Source of the DNA: Chytridium lagenaria
Lineage: Eukaryota > Chytridiomycota > Chytridiomycetes > Chytridiales > Chytridiaceae
Assembly (NCBI GenBank): GCA_025449115.1
Contig: JAHLKC010000181.1
Span: 1 to 63,727 of the forward strand
Length of the DNA: 63,727 bases
Reading direction: 5' to 3'
Position 1 is the first letter of the stretch. The number at the start of each line of letters is the position of its first letter. Positions 51,325 to 62,459 of this stretch are shown here, piece by piece. The translations under genes and the position numbers were made by a program. The notes below the pieces were generated by a model. The model did no database searches, was not told the DNA's origin, and saw only the letters and a program-made list of their open reading frames with translations.

Positions 51325-53380
51325 TCTGCACTCGACAACGTCTTTGGAAAAGTTTTTTGACTAAACTTTGTTAAACAACTGATGATATCCCAAAATATGC
51401 ATGGAATTGTATTTATTTCGTGTCGTTATTCAGCTCTGGAGAGAATGGGCTCGAGCTGGCAGGCTATACACTCGCTAATGCTCAAAAATGCCCGAAAATG
51501 CTGCACGCTCGAGAGCAATGCTCAAATGTACGGTAAGAAAACCTTTATTTGGAATATAAAGATAGGTTGGTTGTTGAAAAACACAAATGAGGGATGGTGG
51601 GTTTTCCAGGAGACAAGGGCACTTTGCCAGTCTGCGGTGAGGGAACGTGCCTGGAAGCTGGAGAATCAGCGGCGGAAATTTGGGAATAGCGCGCTGCCAT
51701 TTCAGCAAACGCCAATGGCTGGCGGACATAACCAAAGGGATACGAACTTCCTCAGCAACAGTAGAAATAGCAGAGGCAACCCGTAAGTCCTGAATCGTTT
51801 CCTTGTGGTAGCCGCATGTAGCCTGAAGGACCAAGGTAAAACGGGGCTGAAAAGTTTTGTAGGTGGCAGGGTGCTGGGGATGGTCGTGTTTGGGGGGTGA
51901 GATGGGGCAACATAGAAATGGGACTTCGATGAGGGGAAAGCCTGCAATAGCCATTCCTCTGCGTAAGCTTTAAGAGGGAAGATGACGCAACGGGAAGGAT
52001 GGGAGTTGAAGAGGAAAACAATACGCTTGACCCAGCCAACTTTGTAAGGAGAGCAATACGGATACCCAAACCATCTACGTACGTGAACACTGGACCGTAC
52101 AGTCCAAAGCCGCACGTACAGACCGTATGGGTTTCAGCAGCCCGTACGGCCCGTAATGTTATGAGTAAAAGTAACAGACGTATCTATAAAAAACGTGGCA
52201 TTACTCACCAGGTACATTTTCTTTAAAGGCTGGTGACATTTATGCTTTTGCACTTGTACACTCTGGGTATGTCGCAAAGACCATGATGCCTACGTTCATT
52301 TCCCGACTCAAGAGGTCAGCCTACATATTGAGAGTTATTCATTCAAGTTAATAATGTTTATTATTTCTTCTCTTACATTTTTCAAAATGCTTTCCCATTT
52401 ACGCTTGAAAAAGGAGTTTTTTGCCTTACTACTAGTATTCTGAGAAGTCCTTTGAAAGGCGTTTTTTTGTATGGCCTTCTGTTTTATAGATGCTTATTGC
52501 AATAATAAGAATGATAAGATAAGCACGTATATGAGACCCAACAAACGAAACAAACTTACTTTCCTGTACAAGTCTTCCCTGTCTAATATTGTATGCACCT
52601 TCAATATAAGTATGCGGCACAGATCCAGCATTGTCTATCCGTGATAATGCAATATTATTGTACTAAAACAGAAATGATATGATAAATACCAGGGTTTCCT
52701 GGGCCGTCTAAAGTCAAAGGGCCGCTGTTACCGTTATATATGTCATTGCCTACTAGGAAAGATGATACAAAAGTCATAATCAACTCAACATCTTCAATGA
52801 AAAGTACAAGTAAGACTTACTCAAAAGCAAAGTCCAACTAAGCAACTACGGCTCACGGTGGTGCCGTACAGTATAGTTTATTATTGAAGTACTTATAATA
52901 CATTTCTTCATTTTATTTGACATAAATCAAGCAACAGCCGCCCTGACGTGCAAGGCGTGTTCTTATACGTACTTGAAAAAATTAAAAGTTAGTTTGAAAT
53001 ATATAATATAATGTCCGGACGGCCCCTACGTTCTGTGGGTGTAATAGAAGATCAAAGTACTTAAAATACATAGCTTTACATTTTATATATTCGACAGATA
53101 TCAAGTAATTTCGAAAGCCTTGGCAACGGCGGCCCCAACGTGCCGGTCGTGTTCTTGAATATACTGCTTAAATAAATTAAAGTTAATTTAATATGTATAT
53201 AGGAGACCCGGACGGCCCCTACGTGCCGTACGTGGTTAGACGATGGACACTTGATTAACATCTATACATATTTGCTTGAATAACTTAATATATTTTCATA
53301 ATCGCAATAAATAAGCCCACATGCCGGGCATAGCATTGACGTGCAGTGCAATATACAAAATGTCATATAATCCAAATCTT
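51325..53380. other. repeat-containing spacer at compartment boundary
   Basis: About 2 kb with no coherent gene. From about 52070 onward short GC-rich motifs (CCGTACGG at 52142-52149, CTACGTACGTG, GTCCGGACGGCCCC) appear in otherwise AT-rich DNA. These continue to about 62.3 kb and are absent from the gene-dense left part. The open stretch at 51475-51954 (-) has no recognisable motif. Confidence 0.5.
52884..53236. repeat. diverged direct tandem repeat, unit about 175 bp
   Basis: Two copies, about 52884-53047 and 53058-53236, share ordered blocks. Each has AAGTACTTA.AATACAT, then TTTACATTTTAT, then ATCAAG.AA. A GC-rich stretch containing CGTGTTCTT follows, then TTAAAGTTA, and each ends in CCGGACGGCCCCTACG. 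A third, weaker start may lie at 53270-53350. Spacing is conserved but many bases differ, so the duplication is old. Confidence 0.6.
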
Positions 53381-56012
53381 TCACTCCTCAATGAGACTTC
53401 GAAATATCCCAAGTTTTTCAACCGGAATCTCGGTGGGCAACGCAGGTGTTCTTCGGCCTTGGTTCACAGTTTTGTAGAATTGCACTATGCCCTGTTTTGC
53501 AATAAATTTAAAAAAAGGATAATTGAAATAAAATAAAACTTACCATCCAGAGCTGATGTGCTGTCCGATACTCATTTCCTTTGAGAGACAACCTCTCGCC
53601 GATTGCCTTAAGCGTGTTCAAAGGTGATTTCGCAGTAACGAATTGTGGAAAATCTGAAGATTGGATTTGAAAAAAAAAAAAAAAACGACATACCATAATC
53701 TTTATCCTTTTGAGATTTCCCTCGGCCCTTTACTACCTTACCCTTTCCTTTCGCTTCCTTTTCAGTAATATCGGGGGGGTCTGGATCAGCTAGGAAATGA
53801 TTAACTGATGCAATAAAAACAAAAGCTACATGCAACCCCTTCCTTTAACTTCTTTTTTGGCCGCTCACCCGTTTCTTCCTCGACTCGATCACCTTGAGTT
53901 ATTTTTTCTTCACCGCGTTTTTTCGGAGCTTCAAATACTTTAGCATCCGAATTAGTTAAACAATGTCAATACCTGTGGCCTTTTTTTGATGACGTCTTCT
54001 ACTACAACGGCAAGGGGAATGGTGTCTTCTTGTTGTTCTAAAATATTAATACAGGTATCAATCTTAGTATTATTACCTTCAATGGTCGAAGGCGACGACT
54101 CCTCAACAAATATAATACTTTCTAAGTAAAAATAATAACATTAGTGGGTCGGGCAGGGTGACCGAATAAAGTTCAACAAACCTATTTTTTTACTGCTTGA
54201 CGCTGTCTGTGGTTCTTCACGTGGGACTACATCTTTCGAGACTGATGTCTTGATGGGACGTTTTTCGTGCACTTTAAGGAGAGCTCATAAGAACAAAAAT
54301 AGAAAGACAAGACTTACGTTCAGATACAGCCTTGACCTCTTCGCCTTACATTTCCAAAAGAGTTACATATAAATAAATAAATCATTCTTTACCTTCAGCA
54401 CTCGAAAGCAAAGCCTCTTCAGCTTCCACTAAAAATTTACTTAGTAATAAAAAAGGCAAAAACATTAACGAAGAAAGAAAAAAACGGACTACGGACGGAC
54501 CGTACGGGTTACCCTTATAACGCTCAACGAACCTTTTTTTTTCCCGGCTAACTTTGACTGTTGAACCTCTTCGATAACGACCTTTTTTGGGCCAATTAAT
54601 TTTGAGGCAGGACTTCAGGCGCCACGCTTTTCGAGACCGTTGCCTTTTTTCCCTGCTCTTTGTGGGGAGGGAATCAGTAAAAATTAGAAGTTAACCCTTA
54701 CCTTGGGTAACTGCCTTGGCTGTTTCAACTTCTTCTTCCTCCTCGCTAGACGCTGGTAATCGACCTAGAAATTTGAAATTAGATTAAACATAAACCGGTT
54801 AGGCATCGACCCCGGCCGGCCCCGCCGACCACATGCCGTTAAAAGTACAATTACCTTTCTTGACAAGCTTGACTTCAGTTTTCTTCGACCCCTTCCCTAA
54901 ATTACAGTAAGATAAACTATTCCAACCGAAATTTTCTATACCTTTATCTGTAGAGGTTTTCTTTGCCTTTTTTGGTTTTGGAGCGGCTTCTTTGAATTCG
55001 CGTTCGTCATCGTCGTCATCATCTATAAATTAATTTAAAATAATTCAATATGTACTATTACCAATGTATCGCTTATGTCCAGCAGGATCCTCAAAAGGGG
55101 TATAGGAAGTGAGATCTTCCTCATCGTCATCGCCCCGACGCTTTTGAGCCCGTTTTTCAGGCCGCATTTCGCCGTCGTTGATTTTGTCGGCGTTGGTTTG
55201 TCCTTTGACGTGGCCAGCTTTAACATAATTAATACAATAGGAAAATGGAATAATTAAATAATTAAAAGTGAAATGTAACTACTTCACCTGTTCAGGTACG
55301 TTAAACTCCACGGATTTTTTGAGCTTTTCCGATTTTCCTTGGGCCTCACTCTTAATGCCGTGTTCACGCTCCGCCTCCTCATGAACGCCTTTTTCAAGCT
55401 TCTCTCCTTTTACCAAAACCTTTCCACTCCAATGAAGCTGGAGTTTTCCCTCAGGATCCAAGCTGACACCAGTGACCTCGGTTTTCTGTGGGGGCGGGTT
55501 GCTACAATACAAATCCTTGTAGACGTTTTTGTACTAAAACTAATAAACAAAAGTATTAAACGAAAGCTGTACCTTCATTAACTTAGCCACAAACGAGGCT
55601 TTGGCTGTCGGGGTTGACTTGTGATCTTTCTCGACCTCTTGTATGTAGGGACCGAAAAGCTTGTTGACGTACGGGCATCGATTCAGAATGTCCTGGTGGT
55701 CCGGCTCCATCTCATCCTCCAGCGTTATGATTTCTATCACACTAGCAGTCGATTAATATTGAGATTACAGTTAGGAAACCTACTTTTTTAAAAACACCTT
55801 CGAATTCTGATGATATCTCGACTGATATCTCGTTGGTACCCATGAGTATCCCCCCCAGTATGCATTGGACCCGATGGCTCTGAAAAGCCACTAATAAGAA
55901 TTGAATGCAGCCTTTTCATATCCTCTTCGTTCTTGATCAGAAGAGCGAATGCTGCAAACTTGATGCGCACTCCATGCCCATCTCCATCCTTACTGATCAG
56001 ATGGTCCTCCAT
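53381..56012 (-). CDS. Lys/Glu-rich multi-exon hypothetical protein
   Basis: Begins near 56012 (MEDHLISKDGDGHGVRIKF, then FALLIKNEEDMKRLHSILIS). The second conserved-looking block is at 55560-55740 (DHQDILNRCPYVNKLFGPYI). The centre (53700-55510) is a string of roughly ten short exons coding for basic and acidic low-complexity sequence (KPKKAKKTSTDK, RLPASSEEEEEVET). The end is folded-looking again: TLKAIGERLSLKGNEYRTAH, then an intron at about 53514-53548, then GIVQFYKTVNQGRRTPALP and a stop at 53381. Three introns contain GC-rich islands. I do not recognise either terminal domain. The nuclear-type composition suggests a DNA- or chromatin-associated protein, which is a guess. Exon chain uncertain. 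Confidence 0.5.
54122..54854 (-). repeat. GC-rich islands inside three introns
   Basis: Introns 54122-54181, 54429-54532 and 54765-54854 of the Lys/Glu-rich gene each contain a 20-40 nt GC-rich core in AT-rich surroundings. Cores are near 54146-54165, 54486-54512 (includes CCGTACGG) and 54803-54838 (CCCCGGCCGGCCCCGCCG). The first two introns also begin alike (GTTTGTTGAACTTTAT and GTTCGTTGAGCGTTAT), suggesting common descent of the introns. Confidence 0.6.
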
Positions 56013-57365
56013 CTGGTCATCATCAAGAATGTCCTCCCGCTCTCGATAACAGCATGGAGAACATTTTCACTTTTTTTTCAAAGTCGCCGAAAATTTTTCG
56101 ATCCGTAAGGGCCGTGCATTCTGGTGTTAACATTTTCACCCCTTTATTCATTTTTGGCTACATTTTTTCGACTTCGAAGAAGTGTTGCCGTACTTCCCGT
56201 ACCCGGCCCGCCGGTACCTTACGGTTTTATTTTGAGTTTATCTGTGAGGTTGCCATCCACAAGAAGGCATGATCACAACTCCAAACGAGTTATGTTTTCC
56301 AAGACTCTAAGTGAATTACATCTTTTATGTCTTAGGATATCATTATATGCTACATTTATCACGGCTTTTTCGCGATGCGCAAATATTTTATTGTTATTGG
56401 TGTATTCGAGCAAAATTCGTCATGACCGTTAATGGTTATACATAATGTTGATCCCGCACAATTTGTTACGGTCCCTAAATTTAGTTTCTCTAGACCCATA
56501 GCAACATAAAGAGACGTTCAATGAAGTGAGTGATGACTCAATCAAAAGAGTACTTGTTGTCGAGAATGAAATGTCTTCTATCACTTTGGAAACACGCGCC
56601 AATGGTGCTCAAAGTGGATTAAAATGGTTTTTACTAATAAATATGACTCTTTTTCTTGTAAAACACGGCACCAACATGGTAGAGACTTGAAACTAAGTCC
56701 ATTATGCTCAGAAACGTCAGAATTAATGTGATCATTGTCAAACTTGCACATAATGATAAAGCGTTGGCACTCTACATTCAAATTGGTCAGCGATATCATC
56801 CAATGCCCGTAGGGCCTGTAAGGGCCCACCGAACTACCTAAGTGTAAATTGTAGGGGTCTTTCTTTTTAAGCAGTTATGTAATCACAATGTGAGATTTCG
56901 CACCTTTTTATTGCATCTCACTGAGTTCACGTTACCTAAGTAAAGTGATGAAGTTGACGCGCTTTACGCGTTTAATAATTCCAAGTTCTCTTCTTTTCCC
57001 TTCTAGTGGTTTTTACACTTTTTCCCACGCGTTTTTATAGGGTTTTTGTTAAAGAGGGAAGGCGCTTTTGCCTTGTTTATTTATATATATTTTTACTGTT
57101 TGTTATTTGCTTTGACATGTCTCCAGTATAAAAATGGGACATTTTGTGTTTACAATAAATTTGGGCCCACTTGCCATACCGTACCATGATCCTATATAGT
57201 TTAAAACAGCCAATGATGTAAAAGAGCCAATGAGCGCTCTTTCTATAAGTAATCCAAAACAGCCAATAACCTTTTGCAGACTTAACAACTTTTGTTTCTT
57301 TGCTTCCTATTGTTTACCATCCGTCGCCCTACCATCACCGATCACATTCCATCCATCCATCCATC
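56013..57365. other. spacer between divergent genes
   Basis: Contains the upstream regions of the Lys/Glu-rich gene (-) and the exonuclease gene (+). A GC-rich island lies at 56190-56222 and another at 56806-56832. No coding frame recognised. Confidence 0.45.
57208..57267 (+). promoter_or_regulatory. triple CCAAT-box cluster
   Basis: Three identical AGCCAAT heptamers at 57208-57214, 57225-57231 and 57261-57267. They lie 100-160 bp upstream of the exonuclease-gene ATG, a position and spacing typical of NF-Y (HAP complex) sites. Binding is inferred from the motif only. Confidence 0.5.
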
Positions 57366-60321
57366 ATGTCGTCGGAATCTATACAGGATAACACCGAGGA
57401 AACCAATGGAAGGATGGTCCGCAAGAGGCAACGAATCATGGACTAGAAAAAAGTCTGGAATGCATGAATCTTGATCAGACCGCTTCACAAGAAGAACACG
57501 AAGAAGTCACAGAAGAAACACGGGTCGCAAATGAAGATTCTTTTATTCATGATGAAGAAATGACGAACGACGGAACCTTTTTAGAACAAGACTGTGTTGG
57601 TGGGGGAGCTATCACGAATGGCAGTGATGCGGAAGCAGAAGTTATGACCGATGAGAATACTAGGAGAGTGGGAGCCATGAGAAATGCCAATAGTGGGGAA
57701 GAAGTAAATGACAACAATAACGATGGGGAGGCAATAGGCTGGATGAGCGGAACGCAATTTAGTGATGAACGACTTGCGGTGGATGATTTTGACAGCGGCG
57801 AGGGAGAAGATGACGAAGTTGCTGACGATAATGAGTTGTGGGTATCTTCAAAACACTTCTTTACTTAACAACATTTTAGAGAAGACGATGTAGACGACAC
57901 AAGTTGATGGAAATGGGCCGGTGGATGACTATCTTCACCAACTTTACACGAGGCTTATGGACGACATATCGAAAAAAAGCCAGAATGTCTCGACCACCCG
58001 ATCCTGTGGCAGACCTAAACAATTCGCTCAAAAAGGGGTTTAAAGCCAGATCCCAGCGTATTTTACCTACCCCGCGTTTTTTTTGTGGTTCCCCGACATA
58101 TCTTTTTGCACCGTTTCAGTAAGTCTTTTTTTTCGAACATAATAACAAAACACATAATTAAATTAAACCGCAGATTCTCGTGCCAGCATTGTCAGAGCTC
58201 GGAAAATGTGAAGCGTCGTCGGCCGAAGCGCTCGTTCAGAAAAGTTTACAGCTTGACAAACGGCTGCTACGATATATTCACATGCCAGTAAGTGTTTCCT
58301 TTCAAAGACTTTCAATTTCTCCTTCATTTTGTCTAATAAATAATATCTTTATTGAATTCTAGCTATAACTGTCACAAGTGCCCAAAAAACCCAAACCAAA
58401 AAACCGCCTCTTGCTTCCTCGGAACGCAACCTTCCGCTATTCGAACCTTACCTCGAGCGATTCAAGAAGCTTTCCCTGCTCTATTGACGAAGAAGATAGG
58501 AGTTGATAACGATATTCTGGCGCTCCTCCGTTTCGAGCGCTGGCTGATTCTATCGCAAGACACAACCCTGATCAGCGAGCCCCCGTTGAGTTTTTCTACA
58601 CTGATAAGTGTTGCGGCATGGGGGGAGACCGACCTTTTTTGGAGAGTGTTTTTCCATCGTTGAAGGACGGCCTTGCTATTCCACCGCTCCTAAGCTTGCC
58701 GGGGAGCCCCGGATTTATCTCAAAGACCGGAAATCTTGTTACAGTTTTGCAGCCTCTCTTAGAATTCATGGATAGTGGAGCGGATCTGATTGCTGGATTT
58801 GACACTGAGTGGAATATGCCCAAACGGCGCGGGCCAACAACGTTCCCGCGTCTGTCTCATTCAAATTGCATTTCGCAAACTTAGCGGATACCATACAGAG
58901 CGCGTCTTTCCAAACGGTAATGCATTATTTCTGTAATTTTTACATGTGCTGTTTTCTAACCAATTCATAGATACCGTGCTTTTGATTCAGCTCAATCCTG
59001 ACAAGCCCACAGTGCCAGAGGTCCTGAAGGAGTTATTGGAACATCCTCGGCTTATTGCTTCTGGACGGAGCTCAAAGCAGGACGCCAAAAACTTACTTGA
59101 TGATAACGCCGTCAAGATGGGAAATGTTGTTGCTCTCGAGGAATACACGCGCGATCACCACCTGCTCCACGGGGATAGACGTCGCTGGTCATTGCAGATG
59201 ATGGCAGAGACTTTTCTGGGTTTTACGTTGGACAAAGGCGAGGACCTTCGAAAGACTTCTTGGTCAGCAGATCTGTCAGAGGCTAAAAAGTGTTATGCCG
59301 CTCGAGACGCTTGGGCTTCACTACTTGTTTACGAGACAATGCAAAAGGCGGTTGCCAATGCGGACAACTCCGTAGTGATCCCTCCTCATGACTTAGCTTT
59401 TCGAGAGCCAGACGCCGCGGCAGAGGCTCACCCATCTCCAACGAATTCCTCCAGGCCGGTTTCAAATGAATCTCAGCATTCTGACCGGCACCAATCCAAC
59501 TTTCCGGTGTACAGACGCGGATTAAAGACTCGCGTCTTACTTGATATATTCCATGCCATGAGACGAATCACCAAGTTCATACCCAGCAAGCATCCTTTCC
59601 TCGGCATCTTTTGCGCAAAGTTAAGGGATGCATTCTTTCGGTTTAACAACGACGATAAGCAAAAGGTTGAAGACTACATTGTAGAACAAAGGGATGATTT
59701 TGGACGGCCATGTACATTTGAGTCTCTGCTGCGGAGCAAGCCCCAATGGATCTTTGAACGTGTTTGACGCCGGGTTTCTCCGCCAGATAAGCTAGAAGAA
59801 TTGCTTGAGAATGTAGTGAAAGAGTTCTCAAAGCCAGAATATACGGTCAACGCCAAAAGGTTGCTGGACGAGAAAGCTTTGGCTGCGTATGAAAAGCTCC
59901 TTCTTCACGTGAGGAACGGCTGCATTTCCGACCCCCCTGGCGTAAACCTCTATTTTAAGACGGGCATTGACAAAAAGAGCGGCCTTCAACTTTATCGAAC
60001 TATCCGCGGAACTAACGCAGTTGAGACCTACCATCAAAAGCTGGAGATGCACATGGAACCTTGGAATGCCAGCCCTCCAACTTTTGCACTATGCTACGAT
60101 GGTTCACAGGCATCGTTACAACGTTCGCGGCATCTCAAAAATTCCGGCCTCACTATCCAAAAACAGGAAATTACTCGAATTGGCTGTATGATCAGATTAT
60201 ATTGACCATGTTGAATACTTGTTGTTCACGGGGCTCAATTAAAACAAAGTTAAAACGCACTTTTTGCTCGAACAACGTTCTTGATTTATTTCAACTCAAA
60301 ACACGAGTCTTTAAATACTAA
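57366..60321 (+). CDS. zinc-ribbon (DUF6729-like) / DEDD 3'-5' exonuclease mobile-type protein
   Basis: Starts MSSESIQDNTEETNG at 57366, with an acidic N-terminus. After an intron at about 57839, a DDYLHQLYTRL segment and a YFTYPAFFLWFP block lead into a split zinc ribbon. FSCQHC is in exon 58174-58289 and YNCHKCP at 58363 onward. A DEDD exonuclease follows: motif I GFDTEW at 58795-58812, motif II SSKQDAKNLL near 59075, motif III YAARDAWASLLVYE near 59300. The C-terminal half has LDIFHAMRRITKF, GVNLYFKTGIDKKSG, IRGTNAVETYHQKLE and HYPKTGNYSNWLYDQI. This architecture is found in large, patchily distributed fungal families that look transposon-derived. Frame corrections are needed near 57447, 57905, 58045, 58860, 59767 and 60090, so it may be decaying. 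The stop at 60321 is tentative. Confidence 0.65.
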
Positions 60322-61549
60322 ACAAAACGAACAAGTAAAGAGGAAAGACAACACAAAGGTAAAACTATCGGAGACGCGTACACTCACGCGTTAAACTCTC
60401 CACTACAAAGATAAACAAATCAGAGAGCCTTGACGGGAACAAAGGGAATAAAGGCTAGAAGGGAATATCCAATCACAAACAGGTAGAGTTATAATTAAAG
60501 TGGCATAAAGAAAATAAACCAATCAAGGAAGGTAAATCAAAGTGGGAAATTAAAATGAGTCCAGAATGTAAATGAGAAGTCCAGTGGGCGCGTTCGCGCT
60601 CAACTCTAATGACGCGTAAATTCCAGAGCACTCTAGTGTTGCGCCCGACGCCGCGGACTAATGGTGCGAGTGATCCTGACGCGTCCTCGTGAGTCAAGTG
60701 AGCGAAACCCAACACTGCTTTAGAGGATAGAGTTAATGTGTCTTAATGTCCGTACGACCCACTACGTCAGGAGTCAGAGGAGCCTGTTAGCCAGCGAGAA
60801 ACTGAGATGCTCTGTGACCTCGCCAGCAATTTAGACAACAGAAATGGATACCGTCAACATTCGTAAGATAATATACAACATCACATATTAATCTTGTATC
60901 CTAGGACACCTGGAAGCCGAAGAAAAGCGCTAATGGATTACAATGAGTTACTATTCAACTGTGATTACATATCGGTTCCACAACTAAACAACATATATAT
61001 TTTGCAGGACTTAAATGATGTGCATGAAATTACTCAGGTTTTTTAATATAAAAAATTTAAGCAACTGACTTATTCTTCGAGGCGTCAAAGTTTGCTGTTG
61101 TTCAAATCTTTAATAAGGGTATGGACCGCGAATTCATTGAATGCAAATGCAATCCAGCAGTTCAAGCATGCATTCATTTGGATGTCATACATTTTGTACA
61201 GCAATACCTTACGCAACCAATGGGTAGGAGCTTTTTACTGTTTGTTTATTTGCTCTAACGCACGGCTGGTACGGGCGGTCTGCCCTAACGGTTTTACATA
61301 GTCTAATATTTTTTCGAAGATGACTCGCCGTACATTAATCTACATACTGTAAAGCGGTTCAAAATATATGCTGTGTTTGACGAGAGATTTACTTCAGAGG
61401 CTCAGTGGAAAATCCTACGCATTTTTACAAAAATCGCACGGTCGTTTCATTCAAATGTCAAGAGCAATACTGCACAACACTAGAAATGTGGCGGAGTCGG
61501 ACACCAGACATCCGTACGGGCAGCGGGTGACCCGGTACCTAAATAATAA

Positions 61550-61914
61550 TAATTTTTTTTGAAAAATTCTGATCAAATGATATACGTTAGAGTATCTGAT
61601 GCTGCGTTTTCTCCACAGTCTGCTAGCACCACGGCATGTAGAGCGCTGGAAGCAGAACAAGATGATTGTGGCGATTCTGGGAACATGTGTGGAGGGTTTT
61701 ACTCGGATTGAGTGCGATTTGGGAAAGCATTACGAGAGAATGCATTTCGTCAAAGGATAGGCCAAATCATTAACGACCGGCCTGTCCGGACCTGGTTAGA
61801 CTGGTTCTAGCATTTTCAATAATTTGGAAAATTTTGATCAAATGATATACCGTTAGAGGTATATGATGTTGCGTTGTCTCAACAATCTGCTTGCACACGG
61901 CATGTAGAGCGCTA
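61550..61914. repeat. duplicated block of about 100 bp
   Basis: Copies at about 61550-61650 and 61818-61914 share GATCAAATGATATAC, a GTTAGAG block, GATG(C/T)TGCGTT and CGGCATGTAGAGCGCT in the same order. Each copy is preceded by a GC-rich segment (GGGTGACCCGGTACC before the first, GGCCTGTCCGGACCTGG before the second). The repeated unit is therefore about 270 bp with a variable GC part. Confidence 0.75.
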
Positions 61915-62001
61915 GGGTTATATACCCCATGTATAACCTACATCGAGTTTAACATTGATGTAGGTTTTTGGGACAGCTTACGTACGACGACGTACAGATG
62001 A

Positions 62002-62063
62002 GCCGGTGACGTACGCATACGTACTGCGTGACGCCGGTGACGTACGCTTACGTACTGCGTGAC
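62002..62063. repeat. 31-bp tandem repeat, two copies
   Basis: Units at 62002-62032 and 62033-62063 differ at one base. Each contains GACGTACGC and TACGTACTGCG, so it is dense in CGTACG/TACGTA palindromes. It sits inside a 280-bp stretch (61980-62260) with unusually many GTAC tetramers. Confidence 0.85.
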
Positions 62064-62459
62064 CGTTTACGTAGGGCTACGGTACGCATAGTACGTTAAC
62101 GTACATCCACATATTGATTGCCGTACTTATTTTTACTCAAACGTGATGTATATTAGTAATTATGGTTCGTCATACGCCAATATACCACAACGTACGCCGT
62201 TGTACTGCAACGTACGCAATGTTACGCTTCTTAAGGCGACGTCCCAGGACGTACGTGTCAACCTTGAGCTGTATAGTCTAGCGGTATGTATATACATGGA
62301 CGAGAACTTTTATATTCAGTCACATTCACCTTTACATTAAGTAGAATTATATGAATAAGGTGCGTTTACTTGAGATGTATACCAACCAAGCATTATCACC
62401 GTGAGAGTTACATTGTCACAAGGAGATGTGATCTTCAAAGATTTTCTTTTGCGGCTATA

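Larger units (their letters stand above)
60322..62459. other. gene-free, repeat-rich spacer
   Basis: About 2.1 kb with no supported gene. It holds two CCAATCA motifs (near 60470 and 60520), a duplicated 100-bp block (61550 and 61818), and a GTAC-rich stretch (61980-62260). Open stretches at 61092-61301 and 61368-61562 (+) look like chance. Confidence 0.5.

Noticed and set aside
56900..60480. terminal inverted repeats around the exonuclease gene
   Set aside because: I compared the flanks by eye (both contain TTCCCTTCTAG in opposite orientation) but found no extended inverted match or target duplication.
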